In this document: one piece after another, positions 14,136 through 21,530 of the stretch | How positions within the stretch are numbered: the first letter of the stretch is position 1 | Layout of the letters: every line of letters begins with the position of its first letter | NCBI RefSeq assembly: GCF_910585425.1 | Contig: NZ_CAJUCP010000079.1 | Location: 1-22,591 of the forward strand | Length of the DNA: 22,591 bases | Source: an uncultured Acetatifactor sp. | GTDB lineage: Bacteria; Bacillota; Clostridia; Lachnospirales; Lachnospiraceae | Direction: 5' to 3' | The notes under the pieces: generated by a model | Seen by the model: the letters and a program-made list of their open reading frames with translations, nothing else | What the model was told of the DNA's origin: nothing | Database searches by the model: none | Made by a program: the position numbers and the translations under genes

Positions 14136-16049
14136 ATGGAACCCTTCCACAAAAACACAGTCCTGGTGACAGGCGCCACCGGGTTCCTGGGCGAATACCT
14201 GACAAAACGCCTGACCAAGCGGTACAGGGTACTGGCGCTGGGCAGGAACCGGGAGAAAGGAAAGCGACTGGAGGAACAGGGCGCGGTATTCTGCCCGGGG
14301 GATTTCACCAGGCGGGAAAGCTGCGCCTGGTACTTCCAGGGCGTGGACTATGTGATCCATGCCGGAGCGCTGTCCACCGTGTGGGGAGAGTGGGAAGATT
14401 TTTATCGCACCAATGTGCTGGGCACAGAGCTGGTGGCGGCGCTGTGCCGGGAGAATGGCGTAAAGAGACTGGTCTACCTGTCCTCCCCCAGCATCTACAC
14501 GGGAAAGGAAGACCAGTATCACATCCGGGAAGACCAGGCGCCGAAGCAAAACAACCTGAATTACTACATCAAATCCAAACTCATGGCGGAGGCAATCCTC
14601 CGGAAATGGGAGAAAAAAGGCTTGGAGACAGTGATCCTCAGACCCCGGGGGCTGATTGGCATCGGGGACACCAGCCTGGTGCCCAGAATCCTCACCGCCA
14701 ACGCCAAAACGGGAATCCCCCTCTTCCGGGAAGGCCGCAACCTGGTGGATCTCACCAGTGTGGAGAACGTGGCGCTGGCCTGTGAACTGTCCCTGACCGC
14801 GGAGAAAGCCCCTGGCAGGGCGTTCAACATCACCAACGGGGAGCCCATGGAATTCCGGAACATCCTGGAGCAGTTCCTGAGAGCCATAGGGGAGGAGCCC
14901 CGCTACAGGCGGCTTCCCTTCGGCCTGGTGTACGCCCTGGCGGGAGGGCTGGAATGGCTGTACCGCACCCTGAGACTTGCCGGGGAGCCGCCCCTGACCC
15001 GTTATACCGTCTGCACCCTGGGCTATGCCCAGACCATGGACATCAGCCCCGCCAGGGAGATCCTGGGCTATGTGCCGGAGAAGACCCTGGCGGAATCCAT
15101 CCGGGAATACGGCGCCTGGTGGAAAGCGAACCATGGGACAGGCTCTCCCAAGGGAGAAGAGAAAAGCAGCCAAAAAAGAACCAGGACATATCCCGCCAGT
15201 TCGGATTGTGGGGCAGAAGCGGGGAGAAAGCCACGCCAGCCCCACCTCCCGACGTCCCCAGGCAAGGTAGAAGAGGTAAAAATCTACCCCTGCGGCTCCT
15301 GCACCAATCGCTTAGGCATCATGTTCCGGGGGATGAGATGGGAAAAGAGGGAATTCCCCGCCAGAGCCGCCCTCATCCGCCACCGGGAGCTGGGCCACAT
15401 CCTATACGACACCGGCTACTCGGAGGAGATTTTCCGGGGCGGGCCGGGGCTGTGGCTGTACCGTCTGCTGAATCCCGTGAGGCTGGGGAAGGAAGAGGGC
15501 ATCTGCGAAAGACTGAAAAAAGACGGCATCCCCCCGGAAACCGTGAAGACGATCCTGTTATCCCACGCCCACCCGGATCACATAGGAGGCCTGTCCCGGT
15601 TCCCCGGCTGCCGGCTGGTGGCCTTTGGGGAGACCCTGGACGCGCTGGAGCGCCCCCGCATCCGCAACCTGGTGTTCCGAAACCTCCTGCCGCCGAAAGG
15701 AAGTATCGAAAAACGGCACACCCCCGGGAACCCTCTGGAGAACCATTTCCTGAACAGATACTTCGGCCAGGCGTATGACCTTTTCGGGGACGGCAGCGCC
15801 ATCGCTGTCAGGCTGGAGGGGCACACCAGGGGACAGATGGGACTTTGGATTCCGGATGTGAGCCTTTTCCTGGCGGCGGACGCCTGCTGGGGCAGCGACT
15901 TGGTAAAGGCCACCCGGCGGATGCGGCTTCTGCCCAGGCTGCTGCAGAAGGACTTCGCCGCCTATGAGGACAGCCTTAAGAGAATCTGCCGCATGAAAAG
16001 GGACTATCCCCAAATCAGGGTAGTCTTCAGCCATCAGAAGGGAGCGTGA
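14136..16049 (+). CDS. NAD-dependent epimerase/3-beta-HSD fused to MBL-fold hydrolase
   Basis: A 637-residue two-domain enzyme. Residues 1-335 form an extended short-chain dehydrogenase: the nucleotide motif TGATGFLGEYL at the N-terminus, the active-site YIKSK (YxxxK) after LNYY, and LRPRGLIGIGD typical of NAD(P)-dependent epimerases and 3-beta-HSD/OleD-like reductases. Residues about 338-380 are a basic, Pro/Ser-rich linker. From V381 (VKIYPCGSC) a metallo-beta-lactamase domain follows: HAHPDH at 477-482, His563 (EGHTRGQ), Asp582 (AADACW) and His633, the full set of metal ligands. The two activities could act in sequence on one acyl or ketone intermediate. AAGGAGG stands nine bases before the ATG. 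The adenylate-forming gene starts seven bases after the stop, so they form an operon. Confidence 0.88.
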   Translation: MEPFHKNTVLVTGATGFLGEYLTKRLTKRYRVLALGRNREKGKRLEEQGAVFCPGDFTRRESCAWYFQGVDYVIHAGALSTVWGEWEDFYRTNVLGTELVAALCRENGVKRLVYLSSPSIYTGKEDQYHIREDQAPKQNNLNYYIKSKLMAEAILRKWEKKGLETVILRPRGLIGIGDTSLVPRILTANAKTGIPLFREGRNLVDLTSVENVALACELSLTAEKAPGRAFNITNGEPMEFRNILEQFLRAIGEEPRYRRLPFGLVYALAGGLEWLYRTLRLAGEPPLTRYTVCTLGYAQTMDISPAREILGYVPEKTLAESIREYGAWWKANHGTGSPKGEEKSSQKRTRTYPASSDCGAEAGRKPRQPHLPTSPGKVEEVKIYPCGSCTNRLGIMFRGMRWEKREFPARAALIRHRELGHILYDTGYSEEIFRGGPGLWLYRLLNPVRLGKEEGICERLKKDGIPPETVKTILLSHAHPDHIGGLSRFPGCRLVAFGETLDALERPRIRNLVFRNLLPPKGSIEKRHTPGNPLENHFLNRYFGQAYDLFGDGSAIAVRLEGHTRGQMGLWIPDVSLFLAADACWGSDLVKATRRMRLLPRLLQKDFAAYEDSLKRICRMKRDYPQIRVVFSHQKGA

Positions 16050-16056
16050 GTGGACT

Positions 16057-17583
16057 GTGGCTGACCGATTGAAAGTGCTGCTCTATTACCTTTATTATAA
16101 ATACCGCCGCCCCTTTACAGACAGGAAAGCTTTGGAAAAATGGCAGGAAAAGAAGCTGAAAAAGCATCTGGACTATGTGGCGGCGCATGTCGGGCTCTAT
16201 AGCGGGAAGAGGCAGCTCCAGGACTATCCAATCATGGACAAGGCCTTCCTGATGGAGCATTTCGACACCCTGAACACAGTGGGCATCCGGCGGGCGGAAG
16301 CGGAAGCCTTTGCCCTCCGGGCGGAGCGGGAGAGGGATTTTGCCCCGAAACTCAGGGGAGTCACCGTGGGCTTGAGCTCCGGCACTTCCGGGCGCCGGGG
16401 CATCTTCCTGGTGTCCGATGGGGAGAAGAACCGCTGGGCGGGCTACATATTGGCCAGATTCCTGCCGGGGAGCATCCTGGATTCCCTGGACATCGCCTTT
16501 TTCATGCGGGCTGACAGCAACCTGTACCAGGCGGTGAGCTCCAGGAACATCCGGTTCCACTTCTTCGACATCTACCGGGACATGGAGGAGCACAAGGAGC
16601 GGCTGGAAAGGACAAAGCCCGCGATCCTGGCCGGGCAGCCGTCCCTGCTCCTCATGCTGGCGCGGGAGAGGGAGCAGGGAAACCTGCACATTTCCCCGGG
16701 CACCGTGATCTCCATCGCCGAGGTGCTGGAGCGGGAGGATGAACTTTACCTGAAAAAAGCATTCTGCCTGGAGGTAATCCACCAGGTCTACCAGTGCACG
16801 GAAGGGTGCCTGGCGTCCACCTGCGCCCGGGGGACGCTCCATCTGAATGAGGACATCGTGCGGATTGAGCGGGAATACCTGGACAGGAACCGGTTCGTCC
16901 CCATCGTGACGGATTTCCAGCGGAAGGCGCAGCCCATCATCCGCTACCGGCTCAACGACATCCTGGTGGAAAAAGAGAGCCCCTGCTGCTGCGGGAGCCC
17001 TTTCCTGGCGCTGGAGAAGATAGAGGGCAGAGAAGATGACATATTTGTCTTCCTGGACGAAAAAGGGCAGAAAAAGACAGTGTTCCCGGACTTCATCCGC
17101 CGGTGCGTTCTGTTCGTAGAGGAGGAAAGGCATGAGGGCGCTGGGGAAAAAGGGATTGAGGGCTTTACGGAAAAAAGAATTGAAGGCTCTGCGGGAAAAA
17201 GGAGCGAGGGCGCTACGGGAAAAGGGAACGAAGTGGCTGCGGTAAAACGAGACGGGGACTCTGCGGGAAAAAGGAGCGAGGGCGCTGCGGTAAAACGAGA
17301 CGAGGACTCTGCAGGAAAAAGGGATGAGGGTACTGCGGTAAAACGAGACAGGGACTCTGCGGAAAAATGTGACAGGAACCCTGCGGAATACCGGATTGTG
17401 CAGAAGCGGGATGGCAGCATCACGGTTTACGCGGACTTCGGGGCAGAGGAGAAGGCGCAGGTGCTGGCGGAGTTCCAGAAACTGGCGCAGGACAGGAATT
17501 TCGTCCTCCCGGAGATTCGTTTTGCCCCATATTACAGAGAGACAGGGAAGAAGCTCAAGCGCGTAGAGCGCGAAAGAAGCTGA
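16057..17583 (+). CDS. Adenylate-forming enzyme (F390 synthetase/PaaK-like) with octapeptide repeats
   Basis: A 508-residue member of the adenylate-forming superfamily, close to F390 synthetase and phenylacetate-CoA ligase. The ATP phosphate-binding loop is GLSSGTSGRRG (SSGTSG at 107-112). VYQCTEGCLAST matches the A5-type motif and QPIIRYRLNDIL the later RYRxxD motif. It should activate a carboxylic acid as an acyl-adenylate, and perhaps pass it to a thiol. Without the repeats at residues 361-446, the length is about 420, normal for the family; the ending PYYRETGKKLKRVERE is the conserved closing Lys region. The start is GTG 16057, seven bases after the fusion gene, with GGAG about 12 bases upstream. 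Confidence 0.85.
   Translation: MADRLKVLLYYLYYKYRRPFTDRKALEKWQEKKLKKHLDYVAAHVGLYSGKRQLQDYPIMDKAFLMEHFDTLNTVGIRRAEAEAFALRAERERDFAPKLRGVTVGLSSGTSGRRGIFLVSDGEKNRWAGYILARFLPGSILDSLDIAFFMRADSNLYQAVSSRNIRFHFFDIYRDMEEHKERLERTKPAILAGQPSLLLMLAREREQGNLHISPGTVISIAEVLEREDELYLKKAFCLEVIHQVYQCTEGCLASTCARGTLHLNEDIVRIEREYLDRNRFVPIVTDFQRKAQPIIRYRLNDILVEKESPCCCGSPFLALEKIEGREDDIFVFLDEKGQKKTVFPDFIRRCVLFVEEERHEGAGEKGIEGFTEKRIEGSAGKRSEGATGKGNEVAAVKRDGDSAGKRSEGAAVKRDEDSAGKRDEGTAVKRDRDSAEKCDRNPAEYRIVQKRDGSITVYADFGAEEKAQVLAEFQKLAQDRNFVLPEIRFAPYYRETGKKLKRVERERS
17137..17394 (+). repeat. Intragenic 24-base tandem repeat
   Basis: Ten consecutive 24-base units (17137-17376) and a partial eleventh encode octapeptides of the pattern G-S/A-A-x-K-R-x-E, for example GSAGKRSE and GAAVKRDE. 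In the second half, units alternate between a DSAGKR and an AAVKRD type, giving a 48-base higher-order period. All keep the reading frame. The array lies near the junction of the large and C-terminal subdomains of the adenylate-forming enzyme. Confidence 0.92.
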
Positions 17584-17622
17584 CGACAGCCGCAGCAGTG
17601 CGGACGCATATCCCCCCCATAA

Positions 17623-17790
17623 CCCCCGCAGCGCCTACGGAACTGCCCTTTATCAGGAACCGGCGACATCCGCCTTGCTGCAAATCTCCTGGGTCATGAG
17701 GACATTAATGCCACCGCAAAGAATTATGCCGCCAATGAAGAGGCTCACAAGCAGATTGCGGCCAAAGTCGATATATTATGGAAACAATAG
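17623..17790 (+). pseudogene. Tyrosine recombinase/integrase, C-terminal remnant
   Basis: A frame from the stop at 17620-17622 to TAG at 17788-17790 reads TGDIRLAANLLGHEDINAT followed by AKNYAANEEAHKQIAAK. This is the end of a phage-type integrase: the LLGH segment just before the catalytic Tyr, here in NYA. The earlier catalytic Arg and HxxR boxes are missing, and the first codons of this frame no longer read as protein. It shows that an integrative element once ended here, between the adenylate-forming gene and the nuclease gene. Confidence 0.7.
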
Positions 17791-17974
17791 GCAGCAACGG
17801 CTCTGGTCAAATATATTTTAGGAGCAAGGGGACATGGGAAGGATACAGCGTACACCCATCCATGAAACCGGAGCTCTTTGCCAGGCAGATTAGGGATAGC
17901 CAAAATAGAGCGCAACAAGGTACTGTAAGCCGGCAACCCGCTCATATTACAGGCGCTGCAAAGAAATGGATTTC
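17791..17974. other. Non-coding stretch between the integrase remnant and the Rpn promoter
   Basis: No supported gene. A 112-codon frame (17778-18116) has no ribosome site and overlaps the promoter and start of the nuclease gene. Attachment-site repeats could be expected next to the integrase end, but I could not identify a pair. Confidence 0.4.
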
Positions 17975-18003
17975 TTGCTATGGACGGATTTTTATGGTAG
18001 AAT
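17975..18003 (+). promoter_or_regulatory. Promoter for the Rpn-family gene
   Basis: TTGCTA (17975-17980), exactly 17 bases, and TAGAAT (17998-18003). The ribosome site and start of the downstream gene follow within 50 bases. Confidence 0.55.
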
Positions 18004-18049
18004 CAAGAATAGACAAAGAAAGGCTTTACGCGAAAGGAGGGAACCATAA

Positions 18050-19030
18050 ATGGAGCCGCAACACAAAAGCAGTGCGGTCAACACTCCATATGATGACGTG
18101 TTCCGGACAATGCTGAATGATTGCAGCCGCCTGATTATACCTGTCATCAATGAAGTGTTCTCAGAACAGTATACCGGTGAAGAAGAGGTGGTTCTTTCCC
18201 CTGAGACACATTATATCAACCAGCAGGATGGGGACGAAGTCAAGAGGATAACGGACGGGAGCTTTATCATTAGGGGAAAAGAGGAGAGGCGGTTTCTCTG
18301 TGAATGCCAAAGTACCCCGGACAGCAGCATGCTGGTCAGGATTTTTGAATATTCAACGCAGATAGCGCTGGATCAGGGGGAGGTTGTCGGGAATGTCCTC
18401 AAAGTGGAGATACCCCGTTCCGCTGTTGTATTCTTGCGGAGCAATCGCTCAACGCCGGACAATATGGTGATCGAGATGAAGACGCCCGGAGGGACAGTTT
18501 GCTTTGATGTTATGGTACTAAAGACACAGAGGTATTCCATAGATGACATTTTTGACAAGGGATTACTGTTTTTGATTCCGTTCTATATTTTTTCACATGA
18601 AAGCAGGTTTGCGGAATATGATGCGGATGAAGCGAAATTGGAGACCCTTAAAAACGAGTACGGGGATATTGTGGATCGTCTCGATGCCTTGCAAAGGAAA
18701 GGACAGCTCAGCGCATATACGAAAAAAGCCATATTGGAAATGGCAGGGAAGGTGGTAGAGAATATTGCCAGGAAGTTTGAGAATGTCAGGGAAGGAGTGA
18801 AGTCTGTTATGGGTGGCAGAGTGCTGGAATATGAGGCCAAGACAATTTTGAGGCAAGGGATAGAAGAAGGCATAAAAGAAGGCATAAAAGAAGGAAAAAT
18901 GGAGCAGGCGAGGGAAACCGCTTTTGCGCTTCGTGCTATGGGATTAAAAAAGGATGCCATAGAAAAAGCGGTAAACGTCAATGCAGCTCAGCTGGAAGAA
19001 TGGTCTTTAGAAAAGCCCGCTGAAGCATGA
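18050..19030 (+). CDS. Rpn-family PD-(D/E)XK nuclease/transposase-like protein
   Basis: A 326-residue member of the Rpn/PDDEXK_2 family, annotated in genomes as recombination-promoting nuclease or putative transposase. The N-terminus STPYDD-like (NTPYDDVFRTMLND) is the usual opening. The nuclease core is D69 (ITDGSF) and E85-C-Q87 in RRFLCECQSTPD, the D-x15-E-x-Q variant of the fold. The C-terminal part is helical with repeated EGIKEGIKEGK, also typical, and ends in a segment resembling a small DNA-binding domain (LRAMGLKKDAIEKAVNVN). These genes spread between genomes and are often multicopy. AAAGGAGG precedes the ATG. It splits the condensing enzyme gene from the adenylate-forming gene and is probably an insertion. 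Confidence 0.88.
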   Translation: MEPQHKSSAVNTPYDDVFRTMLNDCSRLIIPVINEVFSEQYTGEEEVVLSPETHYINQQDGDEVKRITDGSFIIRGKEERRFLCECQSTPDSSMLVRIFEYSTQIALDQGEVVGNVLKVEIPRSAVVFLRSNRSTPDNMVIEMKTPGGTVCFDVMVLKTQRYSIDDIFDKGLLFLIPFYIFSHESRFAEYDADEAKLETLKNEYGDIVDRLDALQRKGQLSAYTKKAILEMAGKVVENIARKFENVREGVKSVMGGRVLEYEAKTILRQGIEEGIKEGIKEGKMEQARETAFALRAMGLKKDAIEKAVNVNAAQLEEWSLEKPAEA

Positions 19031-19258
19031 GGGCATGATATGGATCCTCCAGACGGACAATCGTGGGGGAACCGGCTTGACGGAGCTCTGTGAGGCCCCG
19101 CGATATGCGTCTTGGAGATTGCGAGAGGATATGGAATTGTCTGCAAATAACTGCTGCGTGTTGGAAGCTGTTTTTCTTGTGTTTCAAGGCTTTTTCCTAC
19201 AGAAACTGCAGCAGTTATTTTCCGACAGTTCCTATAGCTATACTGGGAGAAGACATCC

Positions 19259-20212
19259 ATGACAAACGGAAAGATAAACCGCAGCGTGAAGCTGGCGGGA
19301 ATGGGAAACGTCCTGGGGGGCAGCCAGCTTGTTTTCGGAGGGGAGAAGAGATACCGGCTCCGCCCCGGGGAGTCCCTGCTTGACCTGGCGTGCCTTGCGG
19401 CAGAAAGGGCACTGGAGGAAGCGGGGGAGGAGATCGGAGGGATGGACTGCATCGTGTGCGCCATGGCCACGCCCCTGCAGGCCATTCCCTGCAACGCGGC
19501 GCTGGTTCACGAACGCATGGCCAGGGGGCTGGACATCCCGGCCATGGACATCAATACCACCTGCACCAGCTTCATCAGCGCATTGGACGCCATGTCCTGC
19601 ATGATGGCAGCCGGACGGTATGAAAAGGTGCTCATCATATCCGGCGATACCGCTTCGGCAGCCCTGAACCCGGGACAACAGGAAAGCTACGAGCTGTTCT
19701 CCGACGGGGCGGCGGCCTGCGTCCTCGCCAAAGCGGAGCCGGGGGAGCGGTCGGAAATCCTCTACAGCGCCCAGAAGACCTGGTCTGAGGGCGCCCATGA
19801 CACGGAAATCAGGGGCGGTGGCGGGCTGCTCCCCGTGTTCTCCATGCATGAAGGGAACCGGGCGGATTACTACTTTGACATGAAAGGCGTCAAGATCCTG
19901 CGGCTCTGCGCCAGGAAACTGCCCGGATTCATAGAGGGATGCCTGCAGGAAGCGGGAATCCGGAGGGAGGAGATCCGCCTGGTGATCCCCCACCAGGCCA
20001 GCAAAGCGCTGGGAACCATCATGCCCCGGCTGGGGTTTCAGGAAGGGACTTACGTCCACCGGGTGCCCCAATACGGCAACCTGGTCTCGGCCTCTGTGCC
20101 CTATGCACTGTGCGAAGCCATAAGAGAGGGAAGCGTGGGCAGAGGAGACCTGATCCTGCTGATGGGCACAGCCGCTGGGCTGACCGTGAATTTCATGCTG
20201 CTCAGATACTGA
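19259..20212 (+). CDS. KAS III/OleA-like condensing enzyme
   Basis: A 317-residue thiolase-fold enzyme of the 3-oxoacyl-ACP synthase III type. The catalytic triad is complete: Cys102 in DINTTCTSFISAL, His245 in VIPHQASKALG and Asn274 in QYGNLVSASVPYAL. The N-terminal VKLAGMGNVLGG and the closing GDLILLMGTAAGLT are family landmarks. It should join two acyl units or elongate one with a malonyl group. It may belong to a lipid or secondary-metabolite route with the adenylate-forming and fusion enzymes and not to housekeeping fatty acid synthesis, since no fab genes are near. The ATG follows GGGAGAAG. GC content and codon style match the genes at 14136-17583, though 1.7 kb of inserted DNA lies between. 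Confidence 0.9.
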   Translation: MTNGKINRSVKLAGMGNVLGGSQLVFGGEKRYRLRPGESLLDLACLAAERALEEAGEEIGGMDCIVCAMATPLQAIPCNAALVHERMARGLDIPAMDINTTCTSFISALDAMSCMMAAGRYEKVLIISGDTASAALNPGQQESYELFSDGAAACVLAKAEPGERSEILYSAQKTWSEGAHDTEIRGGGGLLPVFSMHEGNRADYYFDMKGVKILRLCARKLPGFIEGCLQEAGIRREEIRLVIPHQASKALGTIMPRLGFQEGTYVHRVPQYGNLVSASVPYALCEAIREGSVGRGDLILLMGTAAGLTVNFMLLRY

Positions 20213-20224
20213 CGGGGGGACGAG

Positions 20225-20422
20225 ATGCAATTTACGGTTCGGATTTCCCGTTATCCTTATGGGGAGCGCAGGCTCCCCGCGGCCAGCTTTCTGCTATAGG
20301 GAGCCCTGTGCCAGAATGCCCGGGTAAGAGGAGCGCTGGCATTCGGCATACCGATGCTGGGTTTTGCTGCCTGGCTGTTGCGGCGGATGATATCCCTGCG
20401 TGGAGGATATTTCTTCCGCTGA
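20225..20422 (+). pseudogene. Possible degraded small membrane gene after the condensing enzyme
   Basis: An ATG at 20225, six bases after a GGGGGG run, opens MQFTVRISRYPYGERRLP and meets TAG at 20297-20299. The same frame then continues as GALCQNARVRGALAFGIPM and a hydrophobic LGFAAWLL to a stop at 20420-20422. In the next frame a second hydrophobic stretch (FLPLMCVLPFVCCLLCAP) follows. It could be a decayed membrane protein that belonged to the cluster, or chance. The interval to 20522 holds nothing else I can support. Confidence 0.3.
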
Positions 20423-20522
20423 TGTGTGTGCTGCCCTTTGTCTGCTGCTTGCTGTGCGCCCCCTGGCAGATGATAAACCTTATCCAAGAGTTCTGCGGAT
20501 TCCCGCTTAGTAAAATTATAGC

Positions 20523-21470
20523 TTATAAATCGCCTTTTGCCAACAAATTGTCTTTACCCATACCACAGACATATTGGTTCGAATCATATTTATAGCAAAC
20601 ATCTAAAAAATCTGATCGTTGCTCTGAATCATTCATTATTTTTACAAGTAACTCATGCGGAACCGTTCTTGCATATGCTCCGGGACCTGCCATCTCAATA
20701 TTTTTCACACCAAAGCGGCGGAGTAAGCCTTCTAATTCATTTGGCATAAAAGTATATGTTATACACCACGGAGCGCCGCCTTTTTCATATTCTGCTATTT
20801 CGTTTTCTCCTCCCATAAGTCCGTCTGTCATCAGCTTTTCTATATTACTTTTTTTAAAATTAAATGTGTCTATTGCGTTTTGTCTGTTTGATATACACCA
20901 TTGTACAAAAGGGTCATCAGAATGTTCATTTAGTATAAACTGATTTTTCTGAATCGGATTAGCAAGATACGGCAAACTGCCCAAACGGCTTGTTACACTT
21001 ATTATAATACGTTTTTTTGCAATGCGCACAAGCTCATTGATAACGTGTTCCTGATTCGGATAGGTATATGAAATCGGCGCATCAAAAGAAACAACCATAT
21101 CATAGGATTTATTTGTATAATCACTCAAATCTTCCAGTGCACCTTTTACAAAAGTTATTCTGTCAATGACACCCGCTTGCTCTGCCAGCTCCTTTGCTTT
21201 GTCTATCATAGGCTGAGAAATATCAAAATGTGTAACTCGGCAACCATGTTTAGCAAGAAGGATGGAAAAGCGACCACTACCTGCACCAGCATCAAAAACA
21301 GTATCTATACCCTCTAAATTATCAAGAAGCCTTCTCTCTATATGACTTTTCTGGATAATATCATCAATATAAGTTTCCTCACGATGACTCTCAAGTTCCC
21401 CCTTATCAGGCAGATTCCATATACGTTCAGATATTTTTCTGCTATAATCCTCAATATTGTTTTTATTCAC
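20523..21470 (-). CDS. Class I SAM-dependent methyltransferase
   Basis: A 315-residue methyltransferase. Motif I is VFDAGAGSGRFSILLA (D60-AGAGSG), the SAM-binding glycine loop; VTHFDISQPMIDKAKE provides the acidic ribose-binding residue, and SYDMVVSFDAPISY is the motif IV region. The C-terminal half (about 150-315) is specific to this protein, with GAPWCITYTFMPNELEGLLRRFG, and may recognise the substrate, which is unknown. The start is GTG 21470 with CGGAGG eight bases upstream. It follows the AraC-type gene by 60 bases in the same direction and is probably cotranscribed and controlled by it. It is AT-rich, unlike the condensing enzyme next to it on the other strand. Confidence 0.88.
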   Translation of the reverse strand: MNKNNIEDYSRKISERIWNLPDKGELESHREETYIDDIIQKSHIERRLLDNLEGIDTVFDAGAGSGRFSILLAKHGCRVTHFDISQPMIDKAKELAEQAGVIDRITFVKGALEDLSDYTNKSYDMVVSFDAPISYTYPNQEHVINELVRIAKKRIIISVTSRLGSLPYLANPIQKNQFILNEHSDDPFVQWCISNRQNAIDTFNFKKSNIEKLMTDGLMGGENEIAEYEKGGAPWCITYTFMPNELEGLLRRFGVKNIEMAGPGAYARTVPHELLVKIMNDSEQRSDFLDVCYKYDSNQYVCGMGKDNLLAKGDL

Positions 21471-21530
21471 TTAAAATTCCTCCGTTAAATTTAGAATCGT
21501 ATTTCTTCACAAGTATAGCGATTTTGAAAT

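Noticed and set aside
14004..15245. Minus-strand open frame of 413 codons opposite the acetyltransferase and fusion gene
   Set aside because: It crosses two genes of different composition, and its product has no motif. High GC in the fusion gene explains the lack of stops.
16027..17133. Minus-strand open frame of 368 codons opposite the adenylate-forming gene
   Set aside because: The plus strand carries conserved SSGTSG and RYR motifs in order; the reverse frame has neither a ribosome site nor a recognisable domain.
19238..20230. Minus-strand open frame of 330 codons opposite the condensing enzyme
   Set aside because: The plus strand has a complete Cys-His-Asn active site; the reverse frame is a by-product of GC-rich codons.
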